Positions 24,655 through 36,311 are shown, numbered from the stretch's first letter. The stretch: 64,000 bases of DNA from Flavobacterium gelatinilyticum (GCF_027111295.1 NZ_CP114287.1:4898001-4962000), one strand, 5' to 3'. Numbers and translations are program-made. Notes: generated from the letters alone by a model not told the origin.

Positions 24655-25713
24655 ATGACCATTCAAGACTTAAAATCCCAAAACCTAATCCTGTTCGAAG
24701 TAATTTCAGGAAGCAGGTCATTTGGCTTAAATACCCCAACATCCGATACTGATTTAAAAGGCGTTTATTATCTGCCAAAAGAAAAATTCTTTGGTTTAGA
24801 GTATATTCCGCAGATAAGTAACGAAACCAACGATGAGGTGTATTACGAAATTGGGCGTTTTGTAGAACTTCTGCTTAAAAATAATCCCAATATACTCGAA
24901 ATTCTGGCTTCGCCGGAGGATTGTATTTTGTACAAACATCCGCTGATGGAACATTTGCAGTTAGACGATTTTTTGTCGAAACTCTGCAAAGATTCGTTTG
25001 CCGGTTATGCCGTAACGCAGATTAAAAAGGCGAGGGGTTTGAACAAGAAAATTGTAAATCCGCTGCCAAAAGAAAAGAAAAGCCTCTTGGATTTCTGTTA
25101 TGTTTTAGAAGGCTATAAAACCATTACGGTTTCGGCATTTTTGCAGCAGCACAATTTAAAGCAGGAACAGATTGGTCTTGTAGATCTTCCTAATTCTAAA
25201 GGAACATTTGCCATGTTTTACGATCACGAAAAAACGCTGGGCTACAAAGGAATTATCCAAAAAGAAACCTCAAACGAAGTTTCGTTGTCGTCTATTAGAA
25301 AAAACGAAAAACCAATTGGGTATTTATCCTGCAATCAGGACGGTTACTCAAAATACTGCAAAGAATACACAGAATACTGGAACTGGATAGAAAAACGCAA
25401 CGAAGAGCGTTACAACACCAACCAAAAGCACGGAAAAAATTACGACAGCAAAAATATGATGCACACCATCAGGCTTTTGCAAACAGCAGAACAGATTCTT
25501 GCGGCGGGAAAATTAAACATCAGGGTTTCAAACCGCGAGGAACTTCTGGACATAAAAGCCGGAAATAAAGAGTATGATGATTTACTGGAAATGGCAGATA
25601 ATTTAATCGCTTCAATCGAAACGCATTATCAATCGTCGAACCTTCCTGAAAAACCAGATGAAGAAAAGGCAGTCAGGACTTTGATTAAGATTCGCGAAAA
25701 ACTGTATTTTTAG
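24655..25713 (+). CDS. COG3541 nucleotidyltransferase, second copy
   Basis: A 352-residue protein with the signature SGSRSFGLNTPTSDTDLKGVYYL (about residues 17-39), the GSR...SD-x-D motif of the COG3541 nucleotidyltransferases. It is about 100 residues longer than the copy at 13035 and only distantly related. The C-terminal half is helical with KNMMHTIRLLQTAEQIL. Acceptor substrate unknown. It is followed by a strong terminator, so it forms its own unit. Confidence 0.8.
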   Translation: MTIQDLKSQNLILFEVISGSRSFGLNTPTSDTDLKGVYYLPKEKFFGLEYIPQISNETNDEVYYEIGRFVELLLKNNPNILEILASPEDCILYKHPLMEHLQLDDFLSKLCKDSFAGYAVTQIKKARGLNKKIVNPLPKEKKSLLDFCYVLEGYKTITVSAFLQQHNLKQEQIGLVDLPNSKGTFAMFYDHEKTLGYKGIIQKETSNEVSLSSIRKNEKPIGYLSCNQDGYSKYCKEYTEYWNWIEKRNEERYNTNQKHGKNYDSKNMMHTIRLLQTAEQILAAGKLNIRVSNREELLDIKAGNKEYDDLLEMADNLIASIETHYQSSNLPEKPDEEKAVRTLIKIREKLYF

Positions 25714-25743
25714 AAAAATTCCAATAAATCTAAATAAAAACCC

Positions 25744-25782
25744 AAACCCTGCCAATACCAATTGGCGGGGTATTTTTTTGCC
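25744..25782 (+). terminator. rho-independent terminator
   Basis: CCCTGCCAAT pairs with ATTGGCGGGG across a short loop and is followed by a T tract. It ends the transcript of the nucleotidyltransferase at 24655. Confidence 0.85.
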
Positions 25783-25882
25783 TACAAATTGTACTTTTAA
25801 TTCATGATATTTTTTAACAGTTAAAAGATGTTCTTTTAAGAAAAAATCATTGTAAAATTCTTATTTTACAGCTTCTAAATAA

Positions 25883-26329
25883 ATGCCGCAAAAAATGAAT
25901 ATAAGCATCTCAGTTAAACAATTAGGAAAAAAACATCCGTTGCTTCAGGAGAAGAATATCGCTCTTGCGATAGAAAATCCTGTCATTACTACACAAAAAC
26001 TCATAGAATCGATTGTCGATCATCAGGTGCAATTGTTCCGTTCTGCTTCATTTGAGTTCGAAGACGAAGACAAAATCCACCTTCCAAAAGAAAATTATCT
26101 TCCCATTTTAACCGACACCGGAAAAGTAGGTTTCGGCGCGCTGTACAATCACAACCAAGTAGATTTGGCCAAAGCGCAGGAAAATGCCATTCAGGCTTTT
26201 GAAGACGGCTTGTATGCCATTTTCTATGGAGACGATCAGCTGGAAACACTAACCGAACAAATCGATTTATCTCAAAATAAAAACCTCACTTTTATCAGAC
26301 TGACTTTCTTGGCGGGAAGTTACTGGTAA
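25883..26329 (+). CDS. hypothetical protein upstream of the DUF4132 gene
   Basis: A 148-residue acidic protein, soluble, with no family that I recognise. An internal ATG four codons downstream (MNISIS) is an equally good start. The region between it and the DUF4132 gene is filled with short direct repeats (AAATCTAAAATCT type), so a promoter may lie there. Constant association with a DUF4132 giant would suggest a partner; that needs comparison with other genomes. Confidence 0.6.
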   Translation: MPQKMNISISVKQLGKKHPLLQEKNIALAIENPVITTQKLIESIVDHQVQLFRSASFEFEDEDKIHLPKENYLPILTDTGKVGFGALYNHNQVDLAKAQENAIQAFEDGLYAIFYGDDQLETLTEQIDLSQNKNLTFIRLTFLAGSYW

Positions 26330-26505
26330 ATCAATTAAAAATTGAGAATTAAAAATTAAAAATTGAAATGGCAAAAATCAATTGCAATATCAATTTTAAA
26401 TCTTGCAGGTTTAGGAATCAAAATCAATCTAAAATCTAAAATCTGCAATCTAAAATTTGAAGCATCTGCAATTCAAAATAATCTAAAATCTAAAATATCA
26501 AAATC

Positions 26506-29500
26506 ATGACGATAGAAGATCTTTTAAAAAGTAAAGTAATCGAAAATCCAATTAAGAGATTTAAAAAAGAACTGGAAGAAATTGTAAACAGCAATCTGGT
26601 TACGAAATTATTTTCTGGAAAAAAACTAAAAAAAGAAGCGGCAGAGCTTGGTCTGGAATTAGTAAAACTGCCGGATAGTTATTATGGCAATTTTATTGGG
26701 CTGGGTTCAAACGAAGCCGAAAAATTCGAAACCCTGATTAAAGAAGATATTTGGGAAGACAAAAATTACTACGATCTTTTGGTTTTCTTTTTTGGCGAAC
26801 AAAATGCCGTTTTTGTAAAAGAAGCCTGGAACCGTCTGCCTCTAAAAATGTATCAGAATGGTTATAACCGACGTTCGTTTAGAGCGCCAAACCATAAAAA
26901 ATATCTAGTTGTTAATCAGGTTAACTTTCTGCGTTCGCTCCTAAACGGACCCAATTTGTACAGTTATCAGGACAGCCGTGCGAATTATTACGATTTAAAC
27001 CTCGAAGAACAAATTCGTTTTGATACCGAAATTTCAAACGCCAGCAATCAGTTTATGGTTTGGTCGGCAGCAATAGATTTGAATAAAGAAAATCTGTTTC
27101 AGCTTTTCGAAGACATTATTTTCAATAAAGACACCCACGGAAAAGTATCCCGCAATATCATCAAAGCGCTTTTAAACAGCGAAAAACAGGAAAGCTGGGA
27201 ACTGGTCGAAAAATTACTTTTGGCTGCACAGCGTCAGGAAGGTCTGCGCCAGACCGTATTAGAAGCTTTAGATGAAACGAGCATCAACGCGCTGCCTTAT
27301 ATGATTAAGGTGATAATCGACAATAAATTAACCCGTTTTTCATCGGTTATCAGAGCCATTGATACCTGGACAGGATTGGGCTGGGAATCTGAAAAAGAAA
27401 CTACGGTTCGCAATATCATTGGTCTGGCTTCGGGGTATTTTGATAATCCGGAGACGATTCCGGCGGGAATTCAGAGCAAAAACAATAACGAAGTCTATAT
27501 GGCGCTTTGGGTTCAGGGCGTTCTGGACGTACAAAAAACCGTTCCGTATCTGCGTGAATTATTAGAAAACGGTTCGGTCGAAAAGAAATCCCTTGCCTTA
27601 AAATTTGCCGGAGAAACCAACGATCCGTACATCGAAATGCCGCTTTATTTTAAAGCAATCGACAACGAAAACCTACAGGTTCTGGCTTTTGCCGTGCCAA
27701 GAATGAATACCTTGCTTGAAGCCAATGTAAAATCGAAATTTTATGTAGAAAATCCGGATTACCCGAACTTTTTCGATAAAGTCTACAATCTGGCACAGAC
27801 GGTAACCGAAAAAGAAAAAACGTTTGAAGGAAAAGTATTTTCTTGGTTAAATATTAAATTTGAAAGAGACACGCTTTACGCCGCCGCTATAAATCTCGTT
27901 GGTGATAATACCGAAAGATTAGAAGCGGTTTTAACGCATTTTGAAGGCTTTTCTATCAACTTAAGAGAAAAATTAACCCGACAAATTCTGGGCGATTTCT
28001 ACTCGTATTCTTTCTACAGTTACAACAACAATACACAAAAAGAAGATAAGATTCCAACCGATTTTCAGCGCAGTTTTGCCCTTCGTATCTTAAAAGACAG
28101 GGGAGAATCGCTGGTAGCATCGGCAATCCGTACGTTGAATAAACTGAGCCTGACAGAGGATGAACTGGCGATATTTCAGGAATTGTTTAAACGTAAAAAT
28201 TCCAATTTAAAGAAAAACCTAACGGCGATCCTGATCAAACAGGAAGACCAGAAAATTGTTTCGTTCGTTAATCAGACATTAGAAAAAGGCGATCTGGAAC
28301 AACGTATGTCGGCTCTGGATTTAATGCTGCAGCTTCAGAAAAATAACAAACTGACAGACAAGGTAAATGACTGGGTAAAAGACTATCTGGAAAGACCAAA
28401 AATTACCGAAAAGGAATCTAAATTTATTGAGCAGTTAGAACCGTCGCAAAAGAAAAACGTTTTGAGCGAAGAAAACGGATATGGTTTTTATACCCCAAAT
28501 ACGGTTTCGGCTTACGAACTTCCAAAACCAAAGGCAGATTCTTTGTACACAAAATCGGTTAAGGAGCAGGAATTTGGATTTTCAAAACCGTTATCGCACA
28601 TCAAAACCGAAATTTCGAAACTGTACACGTTATTCGAAGAAAATAGAAACTACGAATACGAAGTCGAGAATTACGACAACAGTAAAATGTCGGTGCTGCT
28701 GGGCAATGGTTTCAGACAATTACGAAGTCTTAAAGACGAAAAAGATCCGGAGATTTTGTTTGCCAATTATCCGCTGCATACTGTTTGGGAAGACTGGTTT
28801 AAAAATTCGGGTTTAGACGAAAGAGATTTATTCCTGATGACGCTTGTAAGCAATTGCGACCGAAAAATATGGCGCGATTTTCTGGAAAAACATGTTTTTT
28901 ATTATAAAGAATTGCTGCCACACCCCAACAAAAGAGGCTACGACTGGGACAACCCAATTTTGAATATTCTGAATGCTTTGCAGGTTAAATACATCTTTAA
29001 AGACAAAACCGACTTTTTAATTGATGCCTGCAGTATTTTATATGCCGATCTTCCGGAATCGGTAATAGAATTTGAATTTAAGCCATCAAAAGACCAGTAT
29101 TATTATGATGCTAATAGTGGAAACGGCTGGCAGAATCAGGGCTTTTTTGATGTGTATTTAAACAAAATTGGTTTTGCAGATTTAACCGAAGAACAAAATA
29201 TAAAAGTCTGGAATTTGTACCGATGGAGACAGCTCAACGGATTACCAAGAAATATTTCGTATACAAAACCGCCAATTCATTTGTACTGCATTGCTTTTGA
29301 ACAAAATGCGATTACTGAAGGCGAGTTGTACGAAGGAATTTTAGAAAGCGAAAGAATCTCGGTTTTAACAAGCGATACCAAACATTACAGACATTACGGA
29401 AGCGAAGGTTTAACAACGAGATTTCCGTTTTTGGTTCCTATGATCGATAAAATAAGAGAAACCTTTTTGGATGTTGAAATCAAAAGAGGGGATTCGAATA

Positions 29501-31581
29501 CAGCGGTTACACATTTGGTTCAGAGTTTCCAGAAGATTTTTGGCATTAATCGCCTGGTTGAAATTATTTCGGCACTCGGAAAAGCAAGTTTGTACAAAGG
29601 TTATATTTATTCGTGGAGTTATACTGAATTGACGAAACAAAAATTGTTCAGTTATTTATTAAAAAGATGTTATCCGCTTGCCACAGACACGCAGGAAACT
29701 TTTAATGATCTGGTAAAAAAAGCTAAAATATCCGAAGAAAGATTAATTCAAACCGCCATTTATGCACCTCAATGGCAGAAGTTTATCAGCAATTATCTGG
29801 ACTGGAAAGGTCTCGATGAAGGAATCTGGTGGTTTCATGCGCATACAAAAACGGCAGCATACAGCGCCGCAAATTCGGAACTGGAAAGTGAAGCCGCACG
29901 ATTTTCATCTTTGGATTTACAGGATTTCAAAGACGGCGGTGTCGACAAAGACTGGTTTATATCGGCATACAAAAAATTAGGAAAAGCAAAATGGGAACTT
30001 CTGTACGAATCTGCTAAATATGTAACAGATGGTAATGGTCACAGACGTGCCAGATTATATGCTGATACGATTACCGGAGATTTAAAAATAAGAGAAGTTA
30101 CCGCAAAAGTAAAAGACAAACGCGATCAGGATTATTTACGCGTGTACGGCTTGGTGCCTTTAAGCAAAACCAGTCCCGAAAAAGACATTCTGGCACGCTA
30201 CGAATATTTGCAGCAGTTTAAAAAAGAAAGCAAAGAATTTGGTTCGATGAAACAGGCCAGTGAGGCTTTAGCAATTCGCGTGGCATTGGAAAATCTGGCA
30301 AGAAATGCCGGATATCCGGATCCGGTTCGTCTAACCTGGGCAATGGAAACCAAACAAGTTCAGAATATTCTATCTAAAGAAACAGAGGTTGTTCTGGATG
30401 ATATAACCGTGAGCCTTGTTATTAATAAAGAAGGAAAAGCAGATCTCGTAACCTATAAAGCAGGTAAGGAACTAAAATCGATTCCGCCAAAATACAAAAA
30501 AGACAAAGGTATTCTGGAACTAACCAATTACCGAAAAACCATGCGCGAGCAATGGACACGTTCGCGAAAAGGTCTTGAAGAAAGTATGATTCGCGGTGAC
30601 GAGTTTTTATTCGCAGAAATGCAGAATCTTTTCGAACACCCGATTATTTCGAAACATCTTGAAAAATTAGTTTTCATTTCAAACGATGATAAAATTGGTT
30701 TTTATGTAGACGGAAATCTCGTGAGCGGTTTAGGAGAAATGATCGAAGTAAACGAAAACCATACTTTTAGAATTGCGCATTGTTTCGATTTACATAAAAA
30801 TAATGTCTGGACAGATTTCCAGAAATATTGCTTTGATAACAAATTACAACAGCCGTTTAAACAGGTTTTCAGGGAATTGTATGTGCCGACACCGGATGAA
30901 TTAAAAGAAAAATCAGTTTCAAGACGTTATGCCGGACATCAGGTACAGCCAACACAGACTTTGGCCTTACTGAAAACAAGAGGATGGAAAGTAGATTATG
31001 AAGAAGGATTGCAGAAAGTTTTCCATAAAGAAGGCTATCAGGTAAAAATGTACGCCATGGCCGACTGGTTTTCGCCAGCCGACATCGAAAGCCCGACTCT
31101 GGAAACGATAGAATTCCATTCTTTAAAAGATTATAAAAACATTGCTTTTGAAGCTATTAATCCGAGGATTTTTTCAGAAGTAATGCGCGATATTGATTTA
31201 GTGGTAAGCGTTGCCCACGTTGGCGGTGTTGATCCTGAAGCAAGTCATTCTTCTATCGAAATGAGAGCTGTTTTATTGAGAGAAACACTTCGATTATTCA
31301 AAGTCAAAAACGTCGAAATCAAAGAAAACCATGCGATCATTAAAGGAAAAATGGCAGAATACAGCGTGCATTTAGGAAGCGCCGTTGTACACCAGCTTCC
31401 GGGCAAATATCTGTCGGTTCTGCCAATTCATTCGCAGCACAGAGGACGTTTGTTCCTTCCGTTTGCAGATGACGATCCAAAATCGGCCGAAGTAATGTCC
31501 AAAGTTTTATTGTTCGCCAAAGACGATGAAATCCAGGATCCTACTATTTTAAGCCAGATTGATAAAACATATACAGAATAG
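26506..31581 (+). CDS. giant DUF4132 (MolR/YehI-like) protein
   Basis: A 1691-residue cytosolic protein. The N-terminal two thirds are helical repeats (HEAT/ARM-like, several LL...A motifs), possibly the DUF5724 region. The C-terminal part, from about 1270, is DUF4132: RQPF-type PFKQVFRELYVPTP, then RRYAGHQVQPTQTLALL, DWFSPADIES and SVLPIHSQHRGRLFLPFAD near the end. E. coli MolR/YehI belongs to this family and lies in the yehI-L-M-P-Q cluster with MoxR, vWA and SWIM genes; the same partners occur here. No enzymatic residues can be named. It may be a scaffold that senses damage. Confidence 0.8.
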   Translation: MTIEDLLKSKVIENPIKRFKKELEEIVNSNLVTKLFSGKKLKKEAAELGLELVKLPDSYYGNFIGLGSNEAEKFETLIKEDIWEDKNYYDLLVFFFGEQNAVFVKEAWNRLPLKMYQNGYNRRSFRAPNHKKYLVVNQVNFLRSLLNGPNLYSYQDSRANYYDLNLEEQIRFDTEISNASNQFMVWSAAIDLNKENLFQLFEDIIFNKDTHGKVSRNIIKALLNSEKQESWELVEKLLLAAQRQEGLRQTVLEALDETSINALPYMIKVIIDNKLTRFSSVIRAIDTWTGLGWESEKETTVRNIIGLASGYFDNPETIPAGIQSKNNNEVYMALWVQGVLDVQKTVPYLRELLENGSVEKKSLALKFAGETNDPYIEMPLYFKAIDNENLQVLAFAVPRMNTLLEANVKSKFYVENPDYPNFFDKVYNLAQTVTEKEKTFEGKVFSWLNIKFERDTLYAAAINLVGDNTERLEAVLTHFEGFSINLREKLTRQILGDFYSYSFYSYNNNTQKEDKIPTDFQRSFALRILKDRGESLVASAIRTLNKLSLTEDELAIFQELFKRKNSNLKKNLTAILIKQEDQKIVSFVNQTLEKGDLEQRMSALDLMLQLQKNNKLTDKVNDWVKDYLERPKITEKESKFIEQLEPSQKKNVLSEENGYGFYTPNTVSAYELPKPKADSLYTKSVKEQEFGFSKPLSHIKTEISKLYTLFEENRNYEYEVENYDNSKMSVLLGNGFRQLRSLKDEKDPEILFANYPLHTVWEDWFKNSGLDERDLFLMTLVSNCDRKIWRDFLEKHVFYYKELLPHPNKRGYDWDNPILNILNALQVKYIFKDKTDFLIDACSILYADLPESVIEFEFKPSKDQYYYDANSGNGWQNQGFFDVYLNKIGFADLTEEQNIKVWNLYRWRQLNGLPRNISYTKPPIHLYCIAFEQNAITEGELYEGILESERISVLTSDTKHYRHYGSEGLTTRFPFLVPMIDKIRETFLDVEIKRGDSNTAVTHLVQSFQKIFGINRLVEIISALGKASLYKGYIYSWSYTELTKQKLFSYLLKRCYPLATDTQETFNDLVKKAKISEERLIQTAIYAPQWQKFISNYLDWKGLDEGIWWFHAHTKTAAYSAANSELESEAARFSSLDLQDFKDGGVDKDWFISAYKKLGKAKWELLYESAKYVTDGNGHRRARLYADTITGDLKIREVTAKVKDKRDQDYLRVYGLVPLSKTSPEKDILARYEYLQQFKKESKEFGSMKQASEALAIRVALENLARNAGYPDPVRLTWAMETKQVQNILSKETEVVLDDITVSLVINKEGKADLVTYKAGKELKSIPPKYKKDKGILELTNYRKTMREQWTRSRKGLEESMIRGDEFLFAEMQNLFEHPIISKHLEKLVFISNDDKIGFYVDGNLVSGLGEMIEVNENHTFRIAHCFDLHKNNVWTDFQKYCFDNKLQQPFKQVFRELYVPTPDELKEKSVSRRYAGHQVQPTQTLALLKTRGWKVDYEEGLQKVFHKEGYQVKMYAMADWFSPADIESPTLETIEFHSLKDYKNIAFEAINPRIFSEVMRDIDLVVSVAHVGGVDPEASHSSIEMRAVLLRETLRLFKVKNVEIKENHAIIKGKMAEYSVHLGSAVVHQLPGKYLSVLPIHSQHRGRLFLPFADDDPKSAEVMSKVLLFAKDDEIQDPTILSQIDKTYTE

Positions 31582-31604
31582 CGCAGTAAAAAGTATCCGG
31601 GGAA

Positions 31605-31806
31605 TTTAATAGACAGGGAGAAAGAGTAAAGAGCAAAGAGCAAAGAGTAAAGAGAAAAGAGCAAAGAGAAAAGAGCAAAGAGAAATCCGTTTTAATCCGC
31701 GTCTAATTAAAAGCATACAACCAATTAATTCAGAAAAAGCGACCAACATTTAGAGGACAAAGTAAGGCAGGAAAAAAGAGCAAAGAGAAATCCGTTTTAA
31801 TCCGTG
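31605..31806 (+). repeat. AAAGAGC-type short tandem repeats
   Basis: The gap between the DUF4132 and WGR genes contains 6-8 bp units (AAAGAGCAAAGAGTAAAGAG) in about ten near-copies at 31621-31686, and the block AGAGCAAAGAGAAATCCG plus TTTTAATCCG occurs twice (31671 and 31778). This is slippage-prone spacer DNA typical of flavobacteria and could vary in length between strains. Confidence 0.75.
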
Positions 31807-31845
31807 TCTAAATTATGCGCATTTCAAACCTGAAAAAAAACAGTA

Positions 31846-34800
31846 ATGAAAAAAACTTTAAAATACATCGACGGAAATTCAGATAAATTCTGGGAAATTG
31901 AAGTAACAGGAACCAGTTATACCGTAACGTACGGAAAAAACGGAACATCTGGCACAACCCAGACCAAAAGCTTCGGTTCAGACGAAGAATGCCTCAAAAT
32001 GGCAGAAAAAATACTGGCAGAAAAAGTAAAAAAAGGATATTCAGAAACCGGTGAAGTCGATGCTACTTCAAAACCAAAATCGGCTAAAAGTAAAATATCA
32101 GACGAAATTCTTGAAGAATACGATTCGATTATAAAAGCAAAAAAAATCGATTTGATGCTTCCTTTTCTAAAAGAAAAATCCAAAGGAAATATCGAAGCGT
32201 TAAAAAAACACATTAAAAAAAGTAAACGTTACTGGATGACGTATACAGATTTGTCAAAAGATCCCGGTTATGTAAAAAAAGACAAACACGATTATGGCTG
32301 GGGCACGCGCGGTGATTTTCAGCAAAAAGAAATTATCACGCTCAGCGCGGTTGCTTTGTTTGATAAAACCGATATTACAACCTGGGATGAAGCACTTCAA
32401 TTACTGGACGAAGCCGATCATAAATCGTATGTTTTAGAAACCTTGTTATGGGCAAAACCAAACTGGCTCGAAACGTTTATACTCGAAAAAGTTCGAAGAG
32501 ACGACTGGCGAAGCTTCAACTATTATATTCTGCGTTTGTTTGAAGACCAGGGTTTAATGCAGTTCAATCCTGAATTGTATGCCTTATGTCTGGCCAATAC
32601 CAACGAATGGCGCGCCAAAATGAAAGCAAGGGTTTTTATTGCCAAAGCTCTGGAAGATAAAACAACGTACCAAAGAGATATTCCGGAGATGTTTAATTAC
32701 GAAACCACTCTTCATAATATTTTTTTTAGAGATAATGATAAGCAAAGCCACGACGAGTTTAGCACGTGGGCTATTGTGTACAAAGAATTATTGGACCAGA
32801 AAAAAATGGACCGCGCTTTCTTTTTTGAAAATGCGATTCAGATTCAGACCAAAGAATGGAACAACAATATCAAATCGTTTTTTAGAAAAAGAATTGAAGA
32901 ATTTAACGCATCCGAAGACGAACTGATTGTATATCAGGAAAATATATTTTCGCTTTTACACAACGCTTATCCGCCTGTTACGAGTTACGGAATCGAACTG
33001 GTTAAAAAAATATACACGCATCCTAAATTTAAAACCAAATCATTTTTAGAATGGCTGGAGCCGATGATGATGCGAAGCGACTGCAAAGCCGGAATAAAAA
33101 GCGCCTTGCCGGTTTTAGAAAAAATGAGCAAAGCCAATCCGAAATTAAACAACTCAATAGCTTCGATTTTAGCCGATATTTTTGTAATCGCTGATTTGAC
33201 TTTGCAGGAACGCGCGAGTAAACTTCTGGTAAAATTAGGTTCTGTGAAAGACAAAGCGCTGAAAGAAAAACTGACTTCGTACGCCTCATTGATGCAGGGG
33301 AATATAAAATCCGGTTTGAGTCAGTTTATGGATCAAGATGCCTTAGCTGATTTTGATTCCGGTTTTGAAGAATACCAGTTCGAAACTAAAAAAGAATTGT
33401 TATTGACAGAAGAAGTGCAATTACCAAAGGATTGGAATGAGATTTTGTTTCAGTTTGGAAACTTTATTGGTTCCGAAGAAGTTCTCGATACCGAAATTCT
33501 GATGAATACCTACATTCAGCAGCGCGATTTATTCCCGGATGATTACACCGCACAATTACAGCCGTATGAAAAACAGCTGCAAAAGCATTATTTTGAAGCC
33601 TCTCATAAAAATGTAATGAAGGTGTTTTTATCCGAAAAAATAAAAAATATCAACACCAAATTCGATGGACGTTTCAAACATTACTCCAATATAAGAACCA
33701 ATTTTTTAATAAAACCTTTACTGGAAAAAGTACAGCAAAAAATGGATTCTGATTCAAAATTACCAATGCTTTCTTTCCCAAGTCATAAACCGTATTGGGT
33801 AGCGCCAAAAGTTTTGCTGGAAAGAGTTATCGCCTATCAAAAAGCAGAGGAAGAAATTGATTACCTGGATTTAGCAGTAGCGATTGCCAGAATGCCGAGA
33901 GAAAATACCGAAGAAGCGATTCCGTTACTAAATCAGATCGAAGGCGAATTGAAACCATTATTGTCATTTGCCGTAGGAGCCGAAGACAAATTGACAATCG
34001 ATTCGACTTCGTTAGTTTCAAAACTTTTGGCAACAATGGGCAAAACGACCAAAGAAAGCGGGAAATTATCGTTATGGGCCGTTGCAGCAAGAACATTCTA
34101 TCCGGACAATACTTTTGCAGAATTTGAAAGTACGTATTTAAAAGAAGTTCCGTTTGTGGTTTCACCCTATACACCCGAAATTACTTTTAAAGAAAAATGG
34201 AATGAATGGAGAAATTATCAAACCAAAGAAAAAGAAAGATCACCATCCTGGTACGAACTTCGTTTTGATATGCCCAACTATACCAAAATTCCGGATTATT
34301 TACTTTACAGTCAGGATATTTATACCAGATCAAACAGCTGGGATTATAATTTAAATTATGCCGGAAATACCTGTTACTGGCACAGTTTAACACCGCAGAA
34401 TCCGGATGCATTGGCCTTGACATTACTGAACAACTGCCGAATTGCCGATGGTTCTAAACCGGAATTAAAAGGTTTTCTGGATGTCATGAACAGGCCGGAG
34501 TTTCGATTTTCTGAAAATACACTAATGTTGTTTGCTGCATGTTTCTTTCAGGAGAAAAAAGATTTACGATTAATAGCTTCTGAAACGCTGATTAACCTGA
34601 TAGAAAAACAAATTCTGGATGTCGAAAAACTGGCTCAGAAAGCGTCGTTTCTGGCTTCTGAAAAATACGGTGCTTTTTCAAGATTAACCGATGGCATAAT
34701 TGCTTTAAAAGATATTTCGCCTTTGCATAACAGTGCACTGCTTCAGTTTTTTAATACTTTTTTTGCCAATCTTGATGTAAAGGAAAAACTGCCGACGAAT

Positions 34801-34938
34801 TTCAAGAAAATGGTCGAAAATTATGTCGATGTTTTAATCAAAACCAATCAGAAACCATCAGAAAAAGCAATTGTGTTTTTTGAGCAATGGAAAGATAATG
34901 CTTCGCTTAAATCGTTGATTAAGCAAATTTTAAAATAA
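31846..34938 (+). CDS. WGR-domain protein of the DUF4132/yeh-type cluster
   Basis: A 1030-residue protein. Residues 1-70 form a WGR domain ([33 protein letters not shown]), a nucleic-acid-binding module also found in PARP1 and MolR. The rest is alpha-helical with many short repeats (HEAT-like) and the segment [15 protein letters not shown] binds nicked or broken nucleic acid ends in PARPs, so end recognition is a reasonable inference here. It stands 5 bp before the SWIM gene, and both follow the DUF4132 giant. Confidence 0.8.
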   Translation: MKKTLKYIDGNSDKFWEIEVTGTSYTVTYGKNGTSGTTQTKSFGSDEECLKMAEKILAEKVKKGYSETGEVDATSKPKSAKSKISDEILEEYDSIIKAKKIDLMLPFLKEKSKGNIEALKKHIKKSKRYWMTYTDLSKDPGYVKKDKHDYGWGTRGDFQQKEIITLSAVALFDKTDITTWDEALQLLDEADHKSYVLETLLWAKPNWLETFILEKVRRDDWRSFNYYILRLFEDQGLMQFNPELYALCLANTNEWRAKMKARVFIAKALEDKTTYQRDIPEMFNYETTLHNIFFRDNDKQSHDEFSTWAIVYKELLDQKKMDRAFFFENAIQIQTKEWNNNIKSFFRKRIEEFNASEDELIVYQENIFSLLHNAYPPVTSYGIELVKKIYTHPKFKTKSFLEWLEPMMMRSDCKAGIKSALPVLEKMSKANPKLNNSIASILADIFVIADLTLQERASKLLVKLGSVKDKALKEKLTSYASLMQGNIKSGLSQFMDQDALADFDSGFEEYQFETKKELLLTEEVQLPKDWNEILFQFGNFIGSEEVLDTEILMNTYIQQRDLFPDDYTAQLQPYEKQLQKHYFEASHKNVMKVFLSEKIKNINTKFDGRFKHYSNIRTNFLIKPLLEKVQQKMDSDSKLPMLSFPSHKPYWVAPKVLLERVIAYQKAEEEIDYLDLAVAIARMPRENTEEAIPLLNQIEGELKPLLSFAVGAEDKLTIDSTSLVSKLLATMGKTTKESGKLSLWAVAARTFYPDNTFAEFESTYLKEVPFVVSPYTPEITFKEKWNEWRNYQTKEKERSPSWYELRFDMPNYTKIPDYLLYSQDIYTRSNSWDYNLNYAGNTCYWHSLTPQNPDALALTLLNNCRIADGSKPELKGFLDVMNRPEFRFSENTLMLFAACFFQEKKDLRLIASETLINLIEKQILDVEKLAQKASFLASEKYGAFSRLTDGIIALKDISPLHNSALLQFFNTFFANLDVKEKLPTNFKKMVENYVDVLIKTNQKPSEKAIVFFEQWKDNASLKSLIKQILK

Positions 34939-34943
34939 AGAAA

Positions 34944-36272
34944 ATGACAGATTTAGAATATAATTACAAAGGAATTTCGACATACAGTAAAACCAAAGGA
35001 ATCAACAATCTCGTTTTGGCACATCAAACCGAAATTGAAGAAGTAAACAATATTCCGTGTTTTTTCTGGGGAAGTTTGACAGATCCGTATGTTACGGCAA
35101 AATGCTGGAGTACGATTGCCAAAGTCGTTCGTTCGAGTTTTGGTCCTATTCCGCCAAGTCTTCGCGATCCTATTGTTTCTGCCGGATCAGAAAGATTACG
35201 CTTTGAAGGATTTTCGTCCTGCAATGGCGTTTACGTACGATTAGATATGAAACCGGAAGCAGTCGACGGCGAATTTATTGCAAACGGAACAACCAATGTC
35301 GATTTTAATGATCCAATGCTGAATGCCTTAAACGCCATTCAAAAAAATGAAAAAGTAACCCTTGCAGTTGGACAGCAGGACGTTCAGGTGATTACCAGCA
35401 AAGCAAAAGTAACAGAGAAAAAAGTAACGCTGCCTATGCGCTGGATAAAAGGCTTAACAAGTGTTCAGCTGTATTTAGCGGATATGGATTTGAAATTTGA
35501 ACTCAATAAAATCCAGACCATTCAGTTATTTCAAAGTCTGCCAAAAGGAAGCGTAAAAGGTGATTTCTTTATTACCAAAAGAGCCGGAAAATTTATGTTT
35601 TCGACTTTAGCCACAGCCGACAGCGTAAGAATAGGAGGCGTGCAGAGATTGAGACTGCTGGAAGGGATTCTTTCGATAGTCGATAAAATATTCGTTTACG
35701 AATCATCAGACAAACAAACCTGCTCGATTGTCTGCGAATTTGGAAAAATGCAATTGCTTATGGCGTTTTCTCCGGATTCCTACCGCGGTTTTTCGGGAGA
35801 AGGAAACGTACTGGAAACCATGACCGAAAACCTGCCGATGGAATGGGTGTATGGTTTAAACAGTTTATTAAAATCGAATGAAATGTTTGATCCAACCATG
35901 CTTTCTATAGAAAATGATATTGATTTTGGAACGATGGACAACCTGACTTCTAATTTGTCTTCAATGGGATTATTGGGGTATGATTTAAGCGAAAAGGCCC
36001 ATTTTTACAGACGTCTTCCGTTTAAAACAGAAAGAATTCTTTCGCTGAATCCAAGACTTAAAAATGCTAAAAAGCTGATCGACAATGAAGAAATAGAAAT
36101 CACAGAACGCAGAGCCAATTATATAGAAGCCAAAGTAAAAGGTTCCGGCGTAGTGCATAAAGTGATAATCGACAGCAATTCGCAAAAATGTACCTGCGAC
36201 TGGTTTACCGCTTATCAGGGAAAACGTGGTATCTGCAAACATATTCTGGCTGTTAAAATGACGGTTTCTTAA
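34944..36272 (+). CDS. SWIM zinc-finger protein (YehQ-like)
   Basis: A 442-residue protein ending in a SWIM zinc finger: C-T-C-D...C-K-H (KCTCDWFTAY ... ICKHILAV, about residues 412-437). SWIM domains bind nucleic acid or protein. The order DUF4132, WGR, SWIM, and further on MoxR and vWA, mirrors the E. coli yeh cluster. The body before the SWIM motif is mixed alpha/beta and unassigned. A promoter and two short transcription units follow directly downstream. Confidence 0.8.
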   Translation: MTDLEYNYKGISTYSKTKGINNLVLAHQTEIEEVNNIPCFFWGSLTDPYVTAKCWSTIAKVVRSSFGPIPPSLRDPIVSAGSERLRFEGFSSCNGVYVRLDMKPEAVDGEFIANGTTNVDFNDPMLNALNAIQKNEKVTLAVGQQDVQVITSKAKVTEKKVTLPMRWIKGLTSVQLYLADMDLKFELNKIQTIQLFQSLPKGSVKGDFFITKRAGKFMFSTLATADSVRIGGVQRLRLLEGILSIVDKIFVYESSDKQTCSIVCEFGKMQLLMAFSPDSYRGFSGEGNVLETMTENLPMEWVYGLNSLLKSNEMFDPTMLSIENDIDFGTMDNLTSNLSSMGLLGYDLSEKAHFYRRLPFKTERILSLNPRLKNAKKLIDNEEIEITERRANYIEAKVKGSGVVHKVIIDSNSQKCTCDWFTAYQGKRGICKHILAVKMTVS

Positions 36273-36311
36273 ATCATCAAATTGTTATATTTATCAAATT
36301 TTCATAAAAAT

